NCBI GenBank assembly: GCA_039820405.1
Contig: JBCBQC010000025.1
Coordinates: forward strand, 1 to 64,000
From: CALLVY01 sp937899855
GTDB lineage: Bacteria; Bacteroidota; Bacteroidia; Chitinophagales; Saprospiraceae
Length of the DNA: 64,000 nt
Reading direction: 5' to 3'
Shown: piece after piece, positions 30,571 to 43,400 of the stretch
Layout of the letters: every line of letters begins with the position of its first letter
Position numbering within the stretch: the first letter of the stretch is position 1
The notes under the pieces: model-generated
What the model was told of the DNA's origin: nothing
Database searches by the model: none
Seen by the model: the letters and a program-made list of their open reading frames with translations, nothing else
Made by a program: the position numbers and the translations under genes

Positions 30571-31415
30571 CAGTACGAAGTCTTGAACTACAATTTTCGG
30601 ATCCCGGTGCCGCTGTCCTTACCCCCGATAGGGCAAGCGATGCAAAGGCGCGGGTGGTTGGGGCGTAGCCGAAGACCGAGCTGATGAAGGACGTCAAGTC
30701 AAATGTTTATCCTAAGATGGGATCAAATATCGGGCTATTCGATCCGGGGGAACGGACCGGGTCGGTCCGCTTGATATATACAATACGACCAATACAAGCC
30801 AAACGCGGCGCCATAAGTTTCGCATACACCGTACTGGTCCAAAAATAAATCGCGGCAAGACTTTACCAGGAGGGCTGGAGCCTCCCGAAATCATTATTAA
30901 TGTGGAGGTCCCCACTAATTTAGAGCCTTAACTTTAGTTTCGATTACCAAGCAAAGTGGGGCCGCTGGCAAAATTTTTTGAATGCTAAATTGGCGACATT
31001 GTGGTTTTATTCCTAAATTAGGGTGTTGTTAGTTCTGAACAACCAAAGATACTGCCCTTTATCTCAATATTCTGCCAGCCGCTAAGTTTGCTTTTTCAAG
31101 AGCGGCTTCAACAAAATCACACGTAGTAGCTAAAATTGTCAAAACACGTCTGAGTACGGAACGGTAAGTCCGGTGCTCAAACGAATCTTACTGTCATTGA
31201 CCCAACAAATGTTGCGCTCGTGCAGTGCAACCCTAACTGCTTACCTAAGGCTTAACTGTAATCGCCGGGATTGATCCCCCCCAATCATTCCCTGATCCGT
31301 TGACGCCACGATCCGTTCGTCGTCTCCCAATCCAGTACCACCGGTACTGCTGGGATGTTTATGCCCCAACGCTAGGCCTTACTTTACTATTGATAAATTG
31401 TCTAACTGCTGTCGT
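30571..31415. other. Long intergenic region upstream of the giant surface gene
   Basis: 845 bp without a supported gene. Contents: a hairpin CGGACCG-GGT-CGGTCCG at 30753-30769; a -7-like TAAGTTTG at 31083-31090 on the plus strand that could drive the giant gene with a leader of about 320 nt, though no good -33 element is seen; and a large hairpin at 31325-31355 (separate entry). Base composition is lower in GC from about 30880 to 31200. Reading frames here are short and unconvincing. Confidence 0.5.
31325..31355 (+). other. Two-part stem-loop in the probable leader of the giant gene
   Basis: TCCCA ... TGGGA encloses CAGTACC-ACC-GGTACTG (7-bp stem, 3-base loop, 31333-31349), with a small internal loop between the two stems. 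It ends 60 bp before the ATG at 31416. It could be an RNA regulatory or stability element, or a terminator of upstream transcription, but no T-run follows. Confidence 0.45.
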
Positions 31416-34400
31416 ATGAAGCATTTGTTCGCTTTTCTATTGCTGTTGGTACCCCTTTGGTCCCTCCCCTCGCTTTCCGCCCAAACCCAGGCCGCCTACC
31501 TGCGTTCTACCGTAGGTCAGCCCTGGAATAGTGCTACTAACAATACCATTATGGACGATGTGTTCGGCGCGGGCAGTTGGTCCGATCTGCGCTACGAAAC
31601 CGTCGATATCGCCACGCTCCTGGCCGATCATACCCTGCTCTTTATGGAGGGCAGCGACGACAATGCCAACGAGCTGGAGACCTTTCTGACTACCCACCGC
31701 CCCGCCATCGAAAGCTGGGTGAGCAATGGGGGCAACATCTTTTTCAACGCCGCCCCCAACGAAGGCAACGGCATGAACTTTGGCTTCGGAGGCATCAGCC
31801 TCAGTTATAACGGAAGCAACAACACCGGCACCGCGCGGGCCTACGACGTTTCCCTGCCCCTCTTCAACGGCCCCTTCCTCCCCGTACTGGCCAACTGGTC
31901 GGGCAATTCCTTTGCCCACGCCACCATCAGCGGACCGGGAATGGATACCCTGGTCGTCGACCTCAGCAACGCCAGCCGCGTCGTCGTTGCCTCCAAAAAT
32001 TGGGGGGCCGGGCGCGTTATTTTTGGAGGCATGACCACCGTCAACTTTCACAGCCCCTCCTCCGAATCTTTTAACCTCCGACGCAATATCCTGGAGTCGC
32101 TCAAGTTCAATCCCGTTCCCCTGGATGCCGGTATCGTCAGTGTGGATTCTCCACGCGTCTTTTGCGCGGGCCCGCACGACATCGAGGTGACCCTGGCCAA
32201 TCTGGGCCTCGATACCTTGTTCGACGTTACGGTCAACTGGGAGTTCAACGGTGTCGCCGCCACCCCCCTGATGTACAATACGCCACTCGATACCTTTGGC
32301 AGTGGCAACAATACGGTGAGCCTGGTACTGGGTACGGAAAATTTCGTGGCGGGGCAGTTGTACACCATCAAGGCCTGGACCACCAACCCCAACGGAATGG
32401 CCGATACGGTCAACTTTAACGATACCTCCACCGTGGTCGTCTCGCCCGGGCTGGCGGGTACCTACACGATCGGAGGCGCTACGCCCGATTATCCCACCTT
32501 CGCTGCGGCGCTCGCGGACCTACACACCTTCGGCGTTTGCGATTCGGTGACCTTTAACGTGCGCAACGGTACCTACAACGAACAGCTGGAATTTCTATCC
32601 GTGGCGGGTGCGGGGGCCAATAGCCCAATCGTATTCCAATCCGAATCGGGAGACAGCACGCAGGTGATCCTTAGCTTTTTTAACAACTCCAGTTCGACCA
32701 ACTATACGCTCCTGCTCAACGGTGTCGACTGGCTGACCCTCCGGGGGATGACCCTCGAAGCAAGCGGAACGAGCTTCTCCCGGGTGATTTCGATGATTGG
32801 TGGGGTCAACCACCTCCGCTTGGAAAATAACGTGATCCGGAGTAGTTCGACTACCTCCACGTCGACCAATCGCAGCTTGGTGTATTTTACCACCAATACG
32901 GTCAATGAGTTTTTACATGTTAGCCACAATGTGTTTCAGAATGGGAGTGGTGGTTTGTATTTCAACGGTCCTACGAATAACAACAACTACCTCGCCGGCT
33001 TGGAAGTGCTCGACAACGAGTTCGTCAATCAATACGCCTTTGGCATGTACCTGGTATACCATACCGGCGCCCTCATCGATGGCAATCGCTTTGAAGTCGG
33101 GGGGACTTACAATTCCTACCGGGGCATCCACCTGTTCCGCAATTACGGTTCGCCACGGATCACCACCAACCAAATGTACCTCCCCTTTGGTTACCGGGGA
33201 ATTCTACTCGACGAAGTTTACGGTAGCGTGGCCGATCCCGTCTTGGTGGCCAATAATTTCGTGTCCGTTGATGGGACCAGTACTTCGTACGGGATTTACT
33301 CGGAGGATGGGACCTACCAAAACATTTTTCACAATACCGTTCGGGTAGGGAGTACTTCCCTTGGCAGTCGTCCCTTCATGGTGACGAGTGGCAACAACAA
33401 GGTGGTGTTCAATAATATCCTGGCCAACTACGGGGGAGGACTGGCCTTTTATACCAATACCCCCTCCGCCATCGGCAGCTCGGATTACAACGATCTGTAT
33501 ACCACGGGGCCCAACCTGGGCTTCTGGAGTGGCAACCAGGCTGATCTCGATACCTGGCGTACCAACAGTGGGCAAGACCTCAACTCGCTGTCGACCGATC
33601 CGCTTTTTGCCGATCCTACCAACTACGTAGTTCGCGAGATTTTGCTCAACGCCGCGGCCTTACCGACGCCCCAGGTACTTGGCGATATCGAAGGAGAACT
33701 GCGCGACGCCAGCCCCGATATCGGCGCCGATGAATGGACGCCGCCCAACAGCGACGCGTTCCTCGTTCAATTTCAACAACCGGAGGCGCCCTTCCCGGTG
33801 GGCAACCAGTCCGTAGCGGTCTTACTCAAAAACAACGGTACCGACTCGCTCTTTACCGCCGACATCGACTGGGCGTTTAACGGCAGTGTACAGTCGCCCT
33901 TCAACTGGTCGGGTACCCTGGGAAGTGGGGATACCACTACGGTTGCCATCGGTAGCATGGCCTTTGTCGTCAATCAGGATTATGCCCTCCGTGCTTGGGT
34001 ATCGAATCCCAATGGTGGGGTGGACGCCGTGCCAGACAACGATACTACGCTGGTGGAAAACTTGTACGTCGCACTGGGGGGCAACTACACGCTCGGGGGA
34101 CTCAGCCCGGACTTCAATACCTTTGGCGAAGCCGTGACCAACCTCACCTTGGGGGGCGTAGTGGATTCGGTGATCTTTGACGTTCGCGATGGTACTTACA
34201 ACGAACAATTGGTCTTTACCCCCATCCTGGGCGCCGGCGCCGATAAATCCGTTCGCTTCCAATCCGAGTTGGGCGACAGTACGGCGGTGACCCTTACCTT
34301 TGATTCCCCTTCGTCGGCCAACTATACGATCTATCTCAATGGGGTCGACCACCTGAGCTTTGCCAGGATGACCCTGGCCGCGACCGATGCCAATTACGGC

Positions 34401-37400
34401 CGCATCATCCACCTCGACGGGGCTTCCAATCGCATCCGCCTGGAAAACAATCGTTTGCTGGGCGTACCCGCCACGTCTACCTCCACAAACCGGGCCTTGA
34501 TTTACAGTACCAGTGGCTTCGTCAACGATAGCCTTCAGTTGTACCACAATTATCTGCAAAACGGTAGCTACGGGCTGTACTTCCGAGCCAGTACGAGCCA
34601 CGTATCGGGAACCGAAGTGGTGGGCAATACCTTTGAAAATCAGTACTACCGGGCCATGGATATGGACGAGCACAACCGCCCGGTTATCAACGACAACCTT
34701 ATTCAAACCAATAGCGCCTCTACGGATTACACCGGTATCTATTCCAATGATTCAAACCTCGGGGCGGAGGTGCGGCGCAACCGCGTACTGGCCAATGCCT
34801 ACGGGGCGGGGATGCGCTTTTTTGACATGACGGGGACGATCGCCAACCAGGCCTGGATCGCCAACAATTACGTGGAGATCGGTGCCAATCAGGGCAATAC
34901 GGTGTACGGCATCTTTTTTTCCTCCGGGAGTTACCACCAGTTGCACTACAATTCGGTACGGGTTACCAGTACCGGACTCAACGCCAGTGCCCTCTACTTT
35001 TCGGGTGGGTCAAACAAGCGCTTGAGCAACAACATTTGGTCCAACTACGGTGGCGGATTGGCCTTCTTTACGAGCTCCACGGGTAATGTTCTCAGTTCGG
35101 ATTTCAATAACTTTTTCACCCCCGGCCCCAATTTCTTGAGCTGGGGAGGTACCCTGTGGCCGACCTTGAGCGATTGGCAAAATGCGGGGAATCTCACCGA
35201 AGTCAATTCGATTTCGGTACCTCCTTTCTTCCGAGCCCCGAACGACTACCGCACCGCGCAAAGTGCGCTCAACGGGGCGGCCAATCCGCTGCCCGAAGTG
35301 CTGATCGATCTGGAAGGGGAAGTACGCGATAGCCTCCAACCCGATATTGGAGCGGACGAATTTGACCTACCCGCCACCGATGCCGGGGTGAGTGCAGTGC
35401 TCATTCCCGACATTCCCTTCCCCATTGGCAACCAATTGATCCAAGCCATTTTACGGAACCACGGTAGCGATACGCTGCGGAGCGTCACCATCAACTGGAC
35501 GGTCAACGGCACCCCGCAGGCGCCCATCAACTGGACCGGGACCCTCCTCGGTAGTGATACCCTCCGGCTTGACCTCAATAGCGTCAACTTTGCCCTCAAC
35601 CAAGCCTACGAACTGCGGGCCTGGACTTCCAGTCCCAACGGCGGTGCCGACCCCATCGCGGTCAACGATACCGCCGGAGTGGACAACCTCTACGCCGGTC
35701 TGACCGGTACCTACACCATCGGTGGGGTGAGCCCGGACTTTTCGGACTTTAGCAATGCCGCCAACGTACTCAACATCGGTGGGGTAGTGGGGCCCGTTAC
35801 CTTCAACGTCCGCGATGGTGTGTACGAGGAGCAAATTTGGCTCCGCGAATTCCCGGGGAGCGACAGCCTCCGGCAGGTCCTCTTCCAGTCCGAATCGGGC
35901 GACAGTACGGCGGTCACCCTGCGCTTCGCACTCGGCAGCAGCAATAACTATTTGGTGCTCCACGACGGGACGCAGTGGGTACGCTGGCGTCAGTTGGGTT
36001 TTGAAAGTGCGAGTAGCCTCTACCAACGGCTAATGGTCTTTAGCAACGGTGCGGGCCACATCGATCTGGAGCAGAATTTCCTCCGAGGACCCGCTACCAC
36101 CTCCACCACCACCCTGCGGGCCCTGGTGTACATGCCCAACAGTAACCTCATCGAGAACCTTCGCCTCCGGAACAATCGCTTCGTCGGGGGAAGTCACGGG
36201 ATCTACCTTTTGGGCAATACGAATGGTGGCAACTACGCGGGCGGAATCGAAGTGGACGGCAATAGCTTTACCGATCATTACTACCGAGCAATGTATCTCG
36301 GTGGGCTGCGAACGGCCAAGGTGCGGAACAATACTTTTCTCAGCAATTCGAACTACTCCAACATCCGGGGCTTCGAGATTGCCAACAGTTACTTCGGTTT
36401 GGAAATGACGGGCAATCGCGTGTCGGGGCAAAATACCGGAATTGGAATCTTCCTCGATGATGTGTACGGTACGGTAGATCAAACCGTACTGCTGGCGAAT
36501 AACTTCGTTCAGGTGGGGGGAACCAACACCGTCCAGGGCATTTACGTGGACCGGGGGAATTACCAAAAGATTTACCACAATTCGGTCAACCTGACCAATA
36601 CCAATTCGAACAGCTACGCTTACTTTGCCAACTCGGGGAGTAATCGCCAGGTGTACAATAACATTTTTGCCAACGTGGGCGGCGGTCGGACCTACTACAC
36701 CAACTCGACGACCGGGTCGCTCCAATCGGATCACAATGACCTGTACACCACCGGGCCCACCCTAGGTTTTTACGGTAGTACGACCTACGCCGATCTGGCC
36801 ACCTGGCAAAGTGGGGCCAACCGCGACACCAACTCCGTATCGATCGACCCCTTGTTCGTTTCGGATACTGACCTGCACGTTACCAATGTCCTGCTGGACA
36901 AACTGGGACTGGGGGTCGCCGAGGTTCCCGTCGACATTGACGGGGAAGCGCGGGATCCGGCCCGGCCGGACCTGGGAGCGGATGAGTTTTTTACCGCTAC
37001 CGAAGATGCCAGCCTCGTTTCGATCGACTCGCCAGTGATGCCCTTCGCCGCGGATTTGCAGTCCGTCTTCGTGACGGTGTTGAACAATGGTTTGGATACG
37101 CTCGAAAGTCTGGAGCTCTACTGGGAAGTGAACGGGGTGGTACAGGCGCCTTTCAACTGGACGGGCAATCTGCTCTCCGGCGAGACGGCGGATTCGGTCA
37201 ACCTGGGCAACTTTACCTTTGAGTTGGATACTGCCTACACCATCCGCGCCTGGACGGCCAATCCCAACGGACTGCCCGACTTGGAAAACTTTAACGATAC
37301 CACCGAAGTAAGCAATCTTTATGCGGCCCTCGGTGGAGAGTATACCCTGGGAGGAAGCAATCCCAATTTTATCAGTTTTAACCACGCCGCTACCAGCCTG

Positions 37401-40400
37401 GCCAACGGTGGCGTCATCGCACCGGTGACCTTTAACGTCCGCAATGGTACCTACGAAGAGCAGGTCAGCTTTGGGGCCGTGCTCGGTGCCGATGCGACCA
37501 ATACCATTACCTTCCAATCCGAACAGGGCGATAGCAGTGCGGTCTTGCTCCGCTACGGCAACACCACCAATACCACCAACTACGTCCTCCAGCTCGACGG
37601 CGCCGATTACTTCCGCTTCCGCCAACTGAGCTTGGAGTCGACCAGCTCGGTCTACTCGCGAGTGATCTTTCTGTTCAATGGGGCGAGTTACAACGAGTGG
37701 ACGGGCAATATCGTCACCGGCCCCAATTTGACTTCGACGGGCACCAACCAAGCCCTGGTCTATTCCACGTCCACGGATGATGAATACAATGTCTTCCGCT
37801 ACAATCGCTTTGTGGAAGGCAGCTACGGCATCTATCTGATCGGAACCAATACGGCCAATACCGAACGCGGAACGGTTATCGAGTACAACGACTTTAGGGG
37901 ACAGTACTACATGGGAATTCGATTCCTCTATCAGGATGCGCCGCGGGTGTCTTACAATACCATCGTTGGGAATAGCGTATACTGCTGTAGCTACTACGGG
38001 GTGTATACGAACAGCTGTCAGAACGACTGGACCTACCTGGGCAACACCCTGACCGATATCGACCACGGCTTTGGTTTTTACTTTACCAACACCGACGGGA
38101 GCCCAACGGCCCGTGGCCTGCTGGCCAACAACTTTGTGTCGGTGGGTCAGGGAGCGAGTCGGGCGAGCTACGGCATTTATTTGACCGCCAGCGATTACAA
38201 CGATATCTACTACAATTCGGTACGGGTGGAATCGAGCAATGGTTCCAGTCGAGCCTTCTTCCTGGCGGGTAACGAGACCCGCGTCAAGAACAATATCTTC
38301 GCCAATTTTAACCAGGGCCACGCTTACTACAAGCAATCGGGCAACAACCTGGAGACCGACTTCAACGCCCTCTACGCACCCCAAGCAACCCTGGCCTACT
38401 GGGACGGCAGCAATGCGACGGACCTCAGCACCTGGCGGAGCCTCAGTGGGGGGGCAGCCAATTCGCGCAGCAGCGATCCGGCTTTTGTATCCCCCACCGA
38501 CCTCCACGTCGACGATGTGGACCTGAACAATACGGGGATCCCCCTGGCCAGCGTCAGCGTCGACTACGACGGGGAGGCGCGGGATCCCCTTACCCCCGAC
38601 ATCGGTGCGGATGAATTTACCCCCATCACCACCAACGATGCCGAAGTACTGGCCATCCTCAGCCCCCAGCCCACGGTTCCCTTCGCGGCGGGTGTGCAGG
38701 ACGTGGTGGTCGAAATCAAAAACAACGGGGCCGATACCCTACTGCAAGTCAACATCGACTGGACGGCGAATGGCTTGCCCCAGCTGCCTTATAGCTGGAC
38801 GGGCTTCCTTGAGCCGGGCGAACGCGATACCGTGACCCTGGGAAGTTTTAACTTTAACCTGGGCTTCTCCAACAACCTGCTCGTCGTTAGCTCCCAACCC
38901 AATGGGCAAGCCGACAACAACACCAGTAACGATACGATTCAGGTCCAAGACCTGTATCCGGCGCTTTTGGGGACCTACACGATCGGAGGCTCCTTCCCCG
39001 ATTTCCCTTCTTTTAGCGCCGCCGCCACCTCGCTCAACAACGGGGGTATCCTGGGTCCGGTCACCTTCCAAGTCCGCAATGGTACCTACAACGAACAGCT
39101 GATCCTGGGCTCCATCCGGGGCAGTGGGCCCGCCAACCCGATCCTCTTCCAAGCGGAGAATGGCCAATCCGATTTTGTACGACTTGAACACCAAAATAGC
39201 AACGTAAGCAATTATGTCGTACGGCTGGACGGTACCGATTACATCACCCTCCAAAACCTGACCCTTCGCTCCCTGGGCGTCTTTGCGCGCATCATCAGTC
39301 TGAACAACGGGGCCAATAACGTAAGCATCCTCAACAACCAACTGATTGCGGCGGGCGACGATAATGACGAACTGATCTATTCCCAGAACGATACCGATCA
39401 AAACCTGCTCATCCAGGGCAATCGTTTTGTGGATGGTGGGTCCGGGGTCTTTCTCTTTGGGCAGAATACTTCCCAATTGGAATCGGGGACGCGGATTTTG
39501 GACAACGTCTTCGAAAATCAAACCCGCTACGGCATTTACCTCTACTACCACGATGCGCCCCTGGTGCTGGACAACCAAATTACGACCAACAGTACGCGGA
39601 GTGATTACCACGGTATTTTTATGCGGCATTGCGACCGGGACTTCCGCGTGGAGCGCAACCGCATTATCGGAGGCCGCGGCTACGGTATCCAAGCCAACCG
39701 CTGCGATGCCAATTTGAACGAACGGGCCCGGATCGCCAACAACTTTATCCAGGTGGGAGGAACGAATGTGGCCTACGGCATCTACGTCTTCAGCGGGCAG
39801 TTTATCAACTTCTACCACAATAGCGTTCACCTGACCAATACCGATCCCAACAGTCGGGTTTTTTACAATTCTTCGGGGGCGAACAAAAACGTCTTGAACA
39901 ACGTCTTTGCCAACTCGGGTGGAGGACTGGCCTATTACGCGGCTACCAGCCTGGCTTCGTCCAACTTTAACGACCTCTACACCACGGGCCCCAGTTTGGG
40001 GTACTGGCTCGGCACGACCGTGAGCGACCTGAGTGCCTGGCGCGCCCTAAGTGGCCGCGACTTCAACTCGGTATCGGCCAATCCGCTGTTTTACTCGGAT
40101 ACCGACTTACACGCCCTCCAAGTGGCGCTCGATAGCGCCGCTACCTCCGTAAGTGGCCTGACGATCGACATCGATGGCGAGGCCCGCGATGCGACCTTCC
40201 CCGACATCGGGGCGGATGAGTTTGACTTTCTCGAGGACGATCTGGGCATCATTGCCTTCCTCGATCCGCAGGAGGCTTGCGATTTGGGGAATGGCGAAAG
40301 GGTGAAGGTGGTGGTCCAAAATTACGGTGGGCTGTCGCAAAGTGGTTTTGATCTGGCTTACCGGATCGGTACGGCCGCGCCGGTGGTGGAAAATGCGGGG

Positions 40401-43400
40401 AGCTTATTGGTCCAACCCGGTGATACGGCGCATTATATCTTTGCCACCCCCGCCGATCTGTCGGCCTTTCAGGTGTACCAGTTGGAAGCCTATACCCTGC
40501 TGACGGGCGACCTCAACCCCGCCACGGACAGCTTTAGCACCAGCCTGCAAAATTACCAAACCCCCGCCGTGGTGAGCAACATGCTGCCCGCAGATGGGGC
40601 CCTCGACATCGATCCCCCGGTCAACTTTTCCTGGTTGCCCGCGGCCGGTGCCCTTCGCTACGACCTCTACCTCTGGGAAGACGGACAGCCCGAACCCACC
40701 GTGCCCCTGGGCCAGGACCTCACCCAGATTACCTTTGCCTACAGCAGCAACAGCTTTATCTTCGGCGCCACCTACAACTGGAAGATCGTAGCCAAAAATG
40801 ATTTTTGCGAAACCGAAGGCCCCACCCAGTCCTTCACCCTCCGCGAGCTGCCCGACCTGGTAGTCAACAACGTTCAAACCATCGCGTCGCCCTTCTCCGG
40901 GCAAACGATCGAGGTGACCTGGGAAGTGGAAAACCAAGCGATCGGCTCCACCGGAATGACCCAGTGGTTCGACTACCTCTACCTCTCGGCCGACAATGTC
41001 TACCAACCCAACGTGGATACTTACCTCGGGGGCTTTGCCAACCTGACCGCCCTCAACTCCATGGAGCGCTATTCCCAGATGCAGCTGGTGACCCTGCCCC
41101 AGGGCATCCAGGGCGATTTTTACCTCTTCGTGGTCACCGATCGGACCAACCAACTGATCGAAGGCTTTGAGGACAATAATGTCGGCACGCCCGCCAACCT
41201 CCTCATCAACCTGACCCCACCGGCCGATCTGGTCGTATCCTCCATCATTGCGCCGAACAATGCCTTTTCCGGCAGCGATATCGACGTGACCTGGACGGTG
41301 ACCAATCAGGGCCTGGGCGATATCGTCAGCGGTACGCACCGCGACTACATCTTCGTCAGTCAGGAATCCAGCTACGACCCCGCCACGGCCATTCTGCTGG
41401 CCAGCGAGCGCGAATCGAGTGCCCTGGTGGCGGGAGCTTCCTACACCGATACGCGCAGCGTGACCTTACCAGCCTCGGTCTTTGGCGATTACTTTATCCA
41501 CGTGTACACCGACTTCCAAAACCGGGTCTACGAGTACGTCTTTGAAGACAACAACGACGAAACCAGCGATACCCTCAACGTCATCCTCACCCCACCACCG
41601 GATTTGCAGGTCAGCAACATTAGCGTCCCCGATTCGATGGACAACCGGGAGACGATTACCGTCCAGTGGGTCAATGTCAACCTTGGCGCCACGCCGGCCA
41701 CGGAGACCTTTAGCGATCGGATCTACATCAGTACCCACGATAGCTTCGACCCGGATTCGGTACAGTTGCTGCGAACGATCAGTACTTCGGTGGACCTCAA
41801 CCCCGGTCAGTTTCTCAATCGTTCGACGACCGTCAACGTTCCCAACGAACGTTGTGATACCCAGTACTTTTACGTCTTTACCGATTACAACAACCGTGTC
41901 TTTGAGCACACCAGCGAGGACAATAACATCAGTCGCAGTGGGGCGGTCATCGCGCGAACGGCGGACGTGGTGGTCAGCCAGATCAGCCTGGCGGATACGG
42001 TCCAATCGGGCGAAACGATTACCCTACAGTGGACGGTGACCAACCAGGGCTTGGGAGATGTGGTCAACTTCAACCGGACCGATGGTATTTTTCTATCCAC
42101 CGATCCCGTACCCAATCCGGCTACGGATGTGAGTCTGGGGAATTTGTCCTACGGGGGCATCCTGGAGGCCGGACAGGGGACGAACAAACAATTGGACGTT
42201 ACCCTACCGAATGGCATCAGCGGTCGCTACTACTTCCACCTGCGCACCGATACGGGGGACGACATTTTTGAGAAGGATCAGGAGGGCAACAACTCGACGA
42301 CCGACTCCAGTACGGTCCAACTCGCACCCTGGCCCGACCTCCGGGTGGACGCACTGCTGGGCTTGCCCGATACGGCGGAAGCGGGGGAGATCCTCCACTT
42401 AGATTACATCGTGCGCAATTACGGAACGGCCGGCGTGGCCGGGACGGGAAGTTGGGAGGATCGCATTTTCATTTCCCCCAACCCGGTTTGGAATCCTACC
42501 GATGCGGTCGCCCTCCAGACCCGCGACATTCTTCAGCCCCTAGCGCCGGGCGGCAGCTACACCGAACAGACGAGTTTTGTACTGCCGATGCTCGGTGGCG
42601 GAGCGGCGACGGGCGTGTGCTTTATCTACGTCTTTGCCGACGTCAGCAACGATATTTTTGAAAATACCGACGAGGGCAACAACGTACTACGCAGCAATCC
42701 GATCAACGTCTCGGCACCCGACCCGGTCGACTTTGCCATCCTCAGTGCGACCTCCCTACCGGATACCCTCTCGTCCGGGGAGCTGGTCAACCTGCAATGG
42801 ATGGTCCAGAACCAGGGGAATACGACGGCCCTGTGGGCTTACCCCCTCTGGTACGACGGCATCTACCTCAGCCTGGATTCGATCCTGGACCGGAGCAACG
42901 ACCTCTTCGTGGTGGATTATACCCGCCAGGGGCCCTTGGCCAATCTGGAACTGTACAGCAACAACCAAGACTTTAACCTGCCCAACGGCATCGAAGGCGA
43001 TTACTACGTCTTCCTCGTGGCCGATCATACCGAGGTGACCAACGACGCAACCCCCGATAACAGCGTACGCCTGATTCGACCCAGCAGTCATCCCAGTGGT
43101 GCGGCGCGGCCCATCCACATCGAGCTTACCCCCTCGCCCGACCTGCAGGTCTCGACCCTGGTGGCGCCCGCCGCCGCAACGGCCGGGCAGCCCATTCAGG
43201 TGATCTGGACGGTCGACAATCTGGGGCTGGGCAGTACCGTGGGCACTTGGACCGATAAAATCTACCTCTCTACCGATTTTGACATCGACAATGACGATCC
43301 GATCATCGGTACGGAAAACCAAATGCGGACCATCCTGCCCGGTGGCAGCTACACCGATACGCTGGAGGTCTTTATCCCGATCGACGCGGTGGGCAACTTC

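Noticed and set aside
36762..38507. Long open frames on the minus strand opposite the giant gene (also 42756-44891)
   Set aside because: They mirror the repeat structure and codon bias of the plus-strand gene and show no signal peptide, domain or sensible composition.
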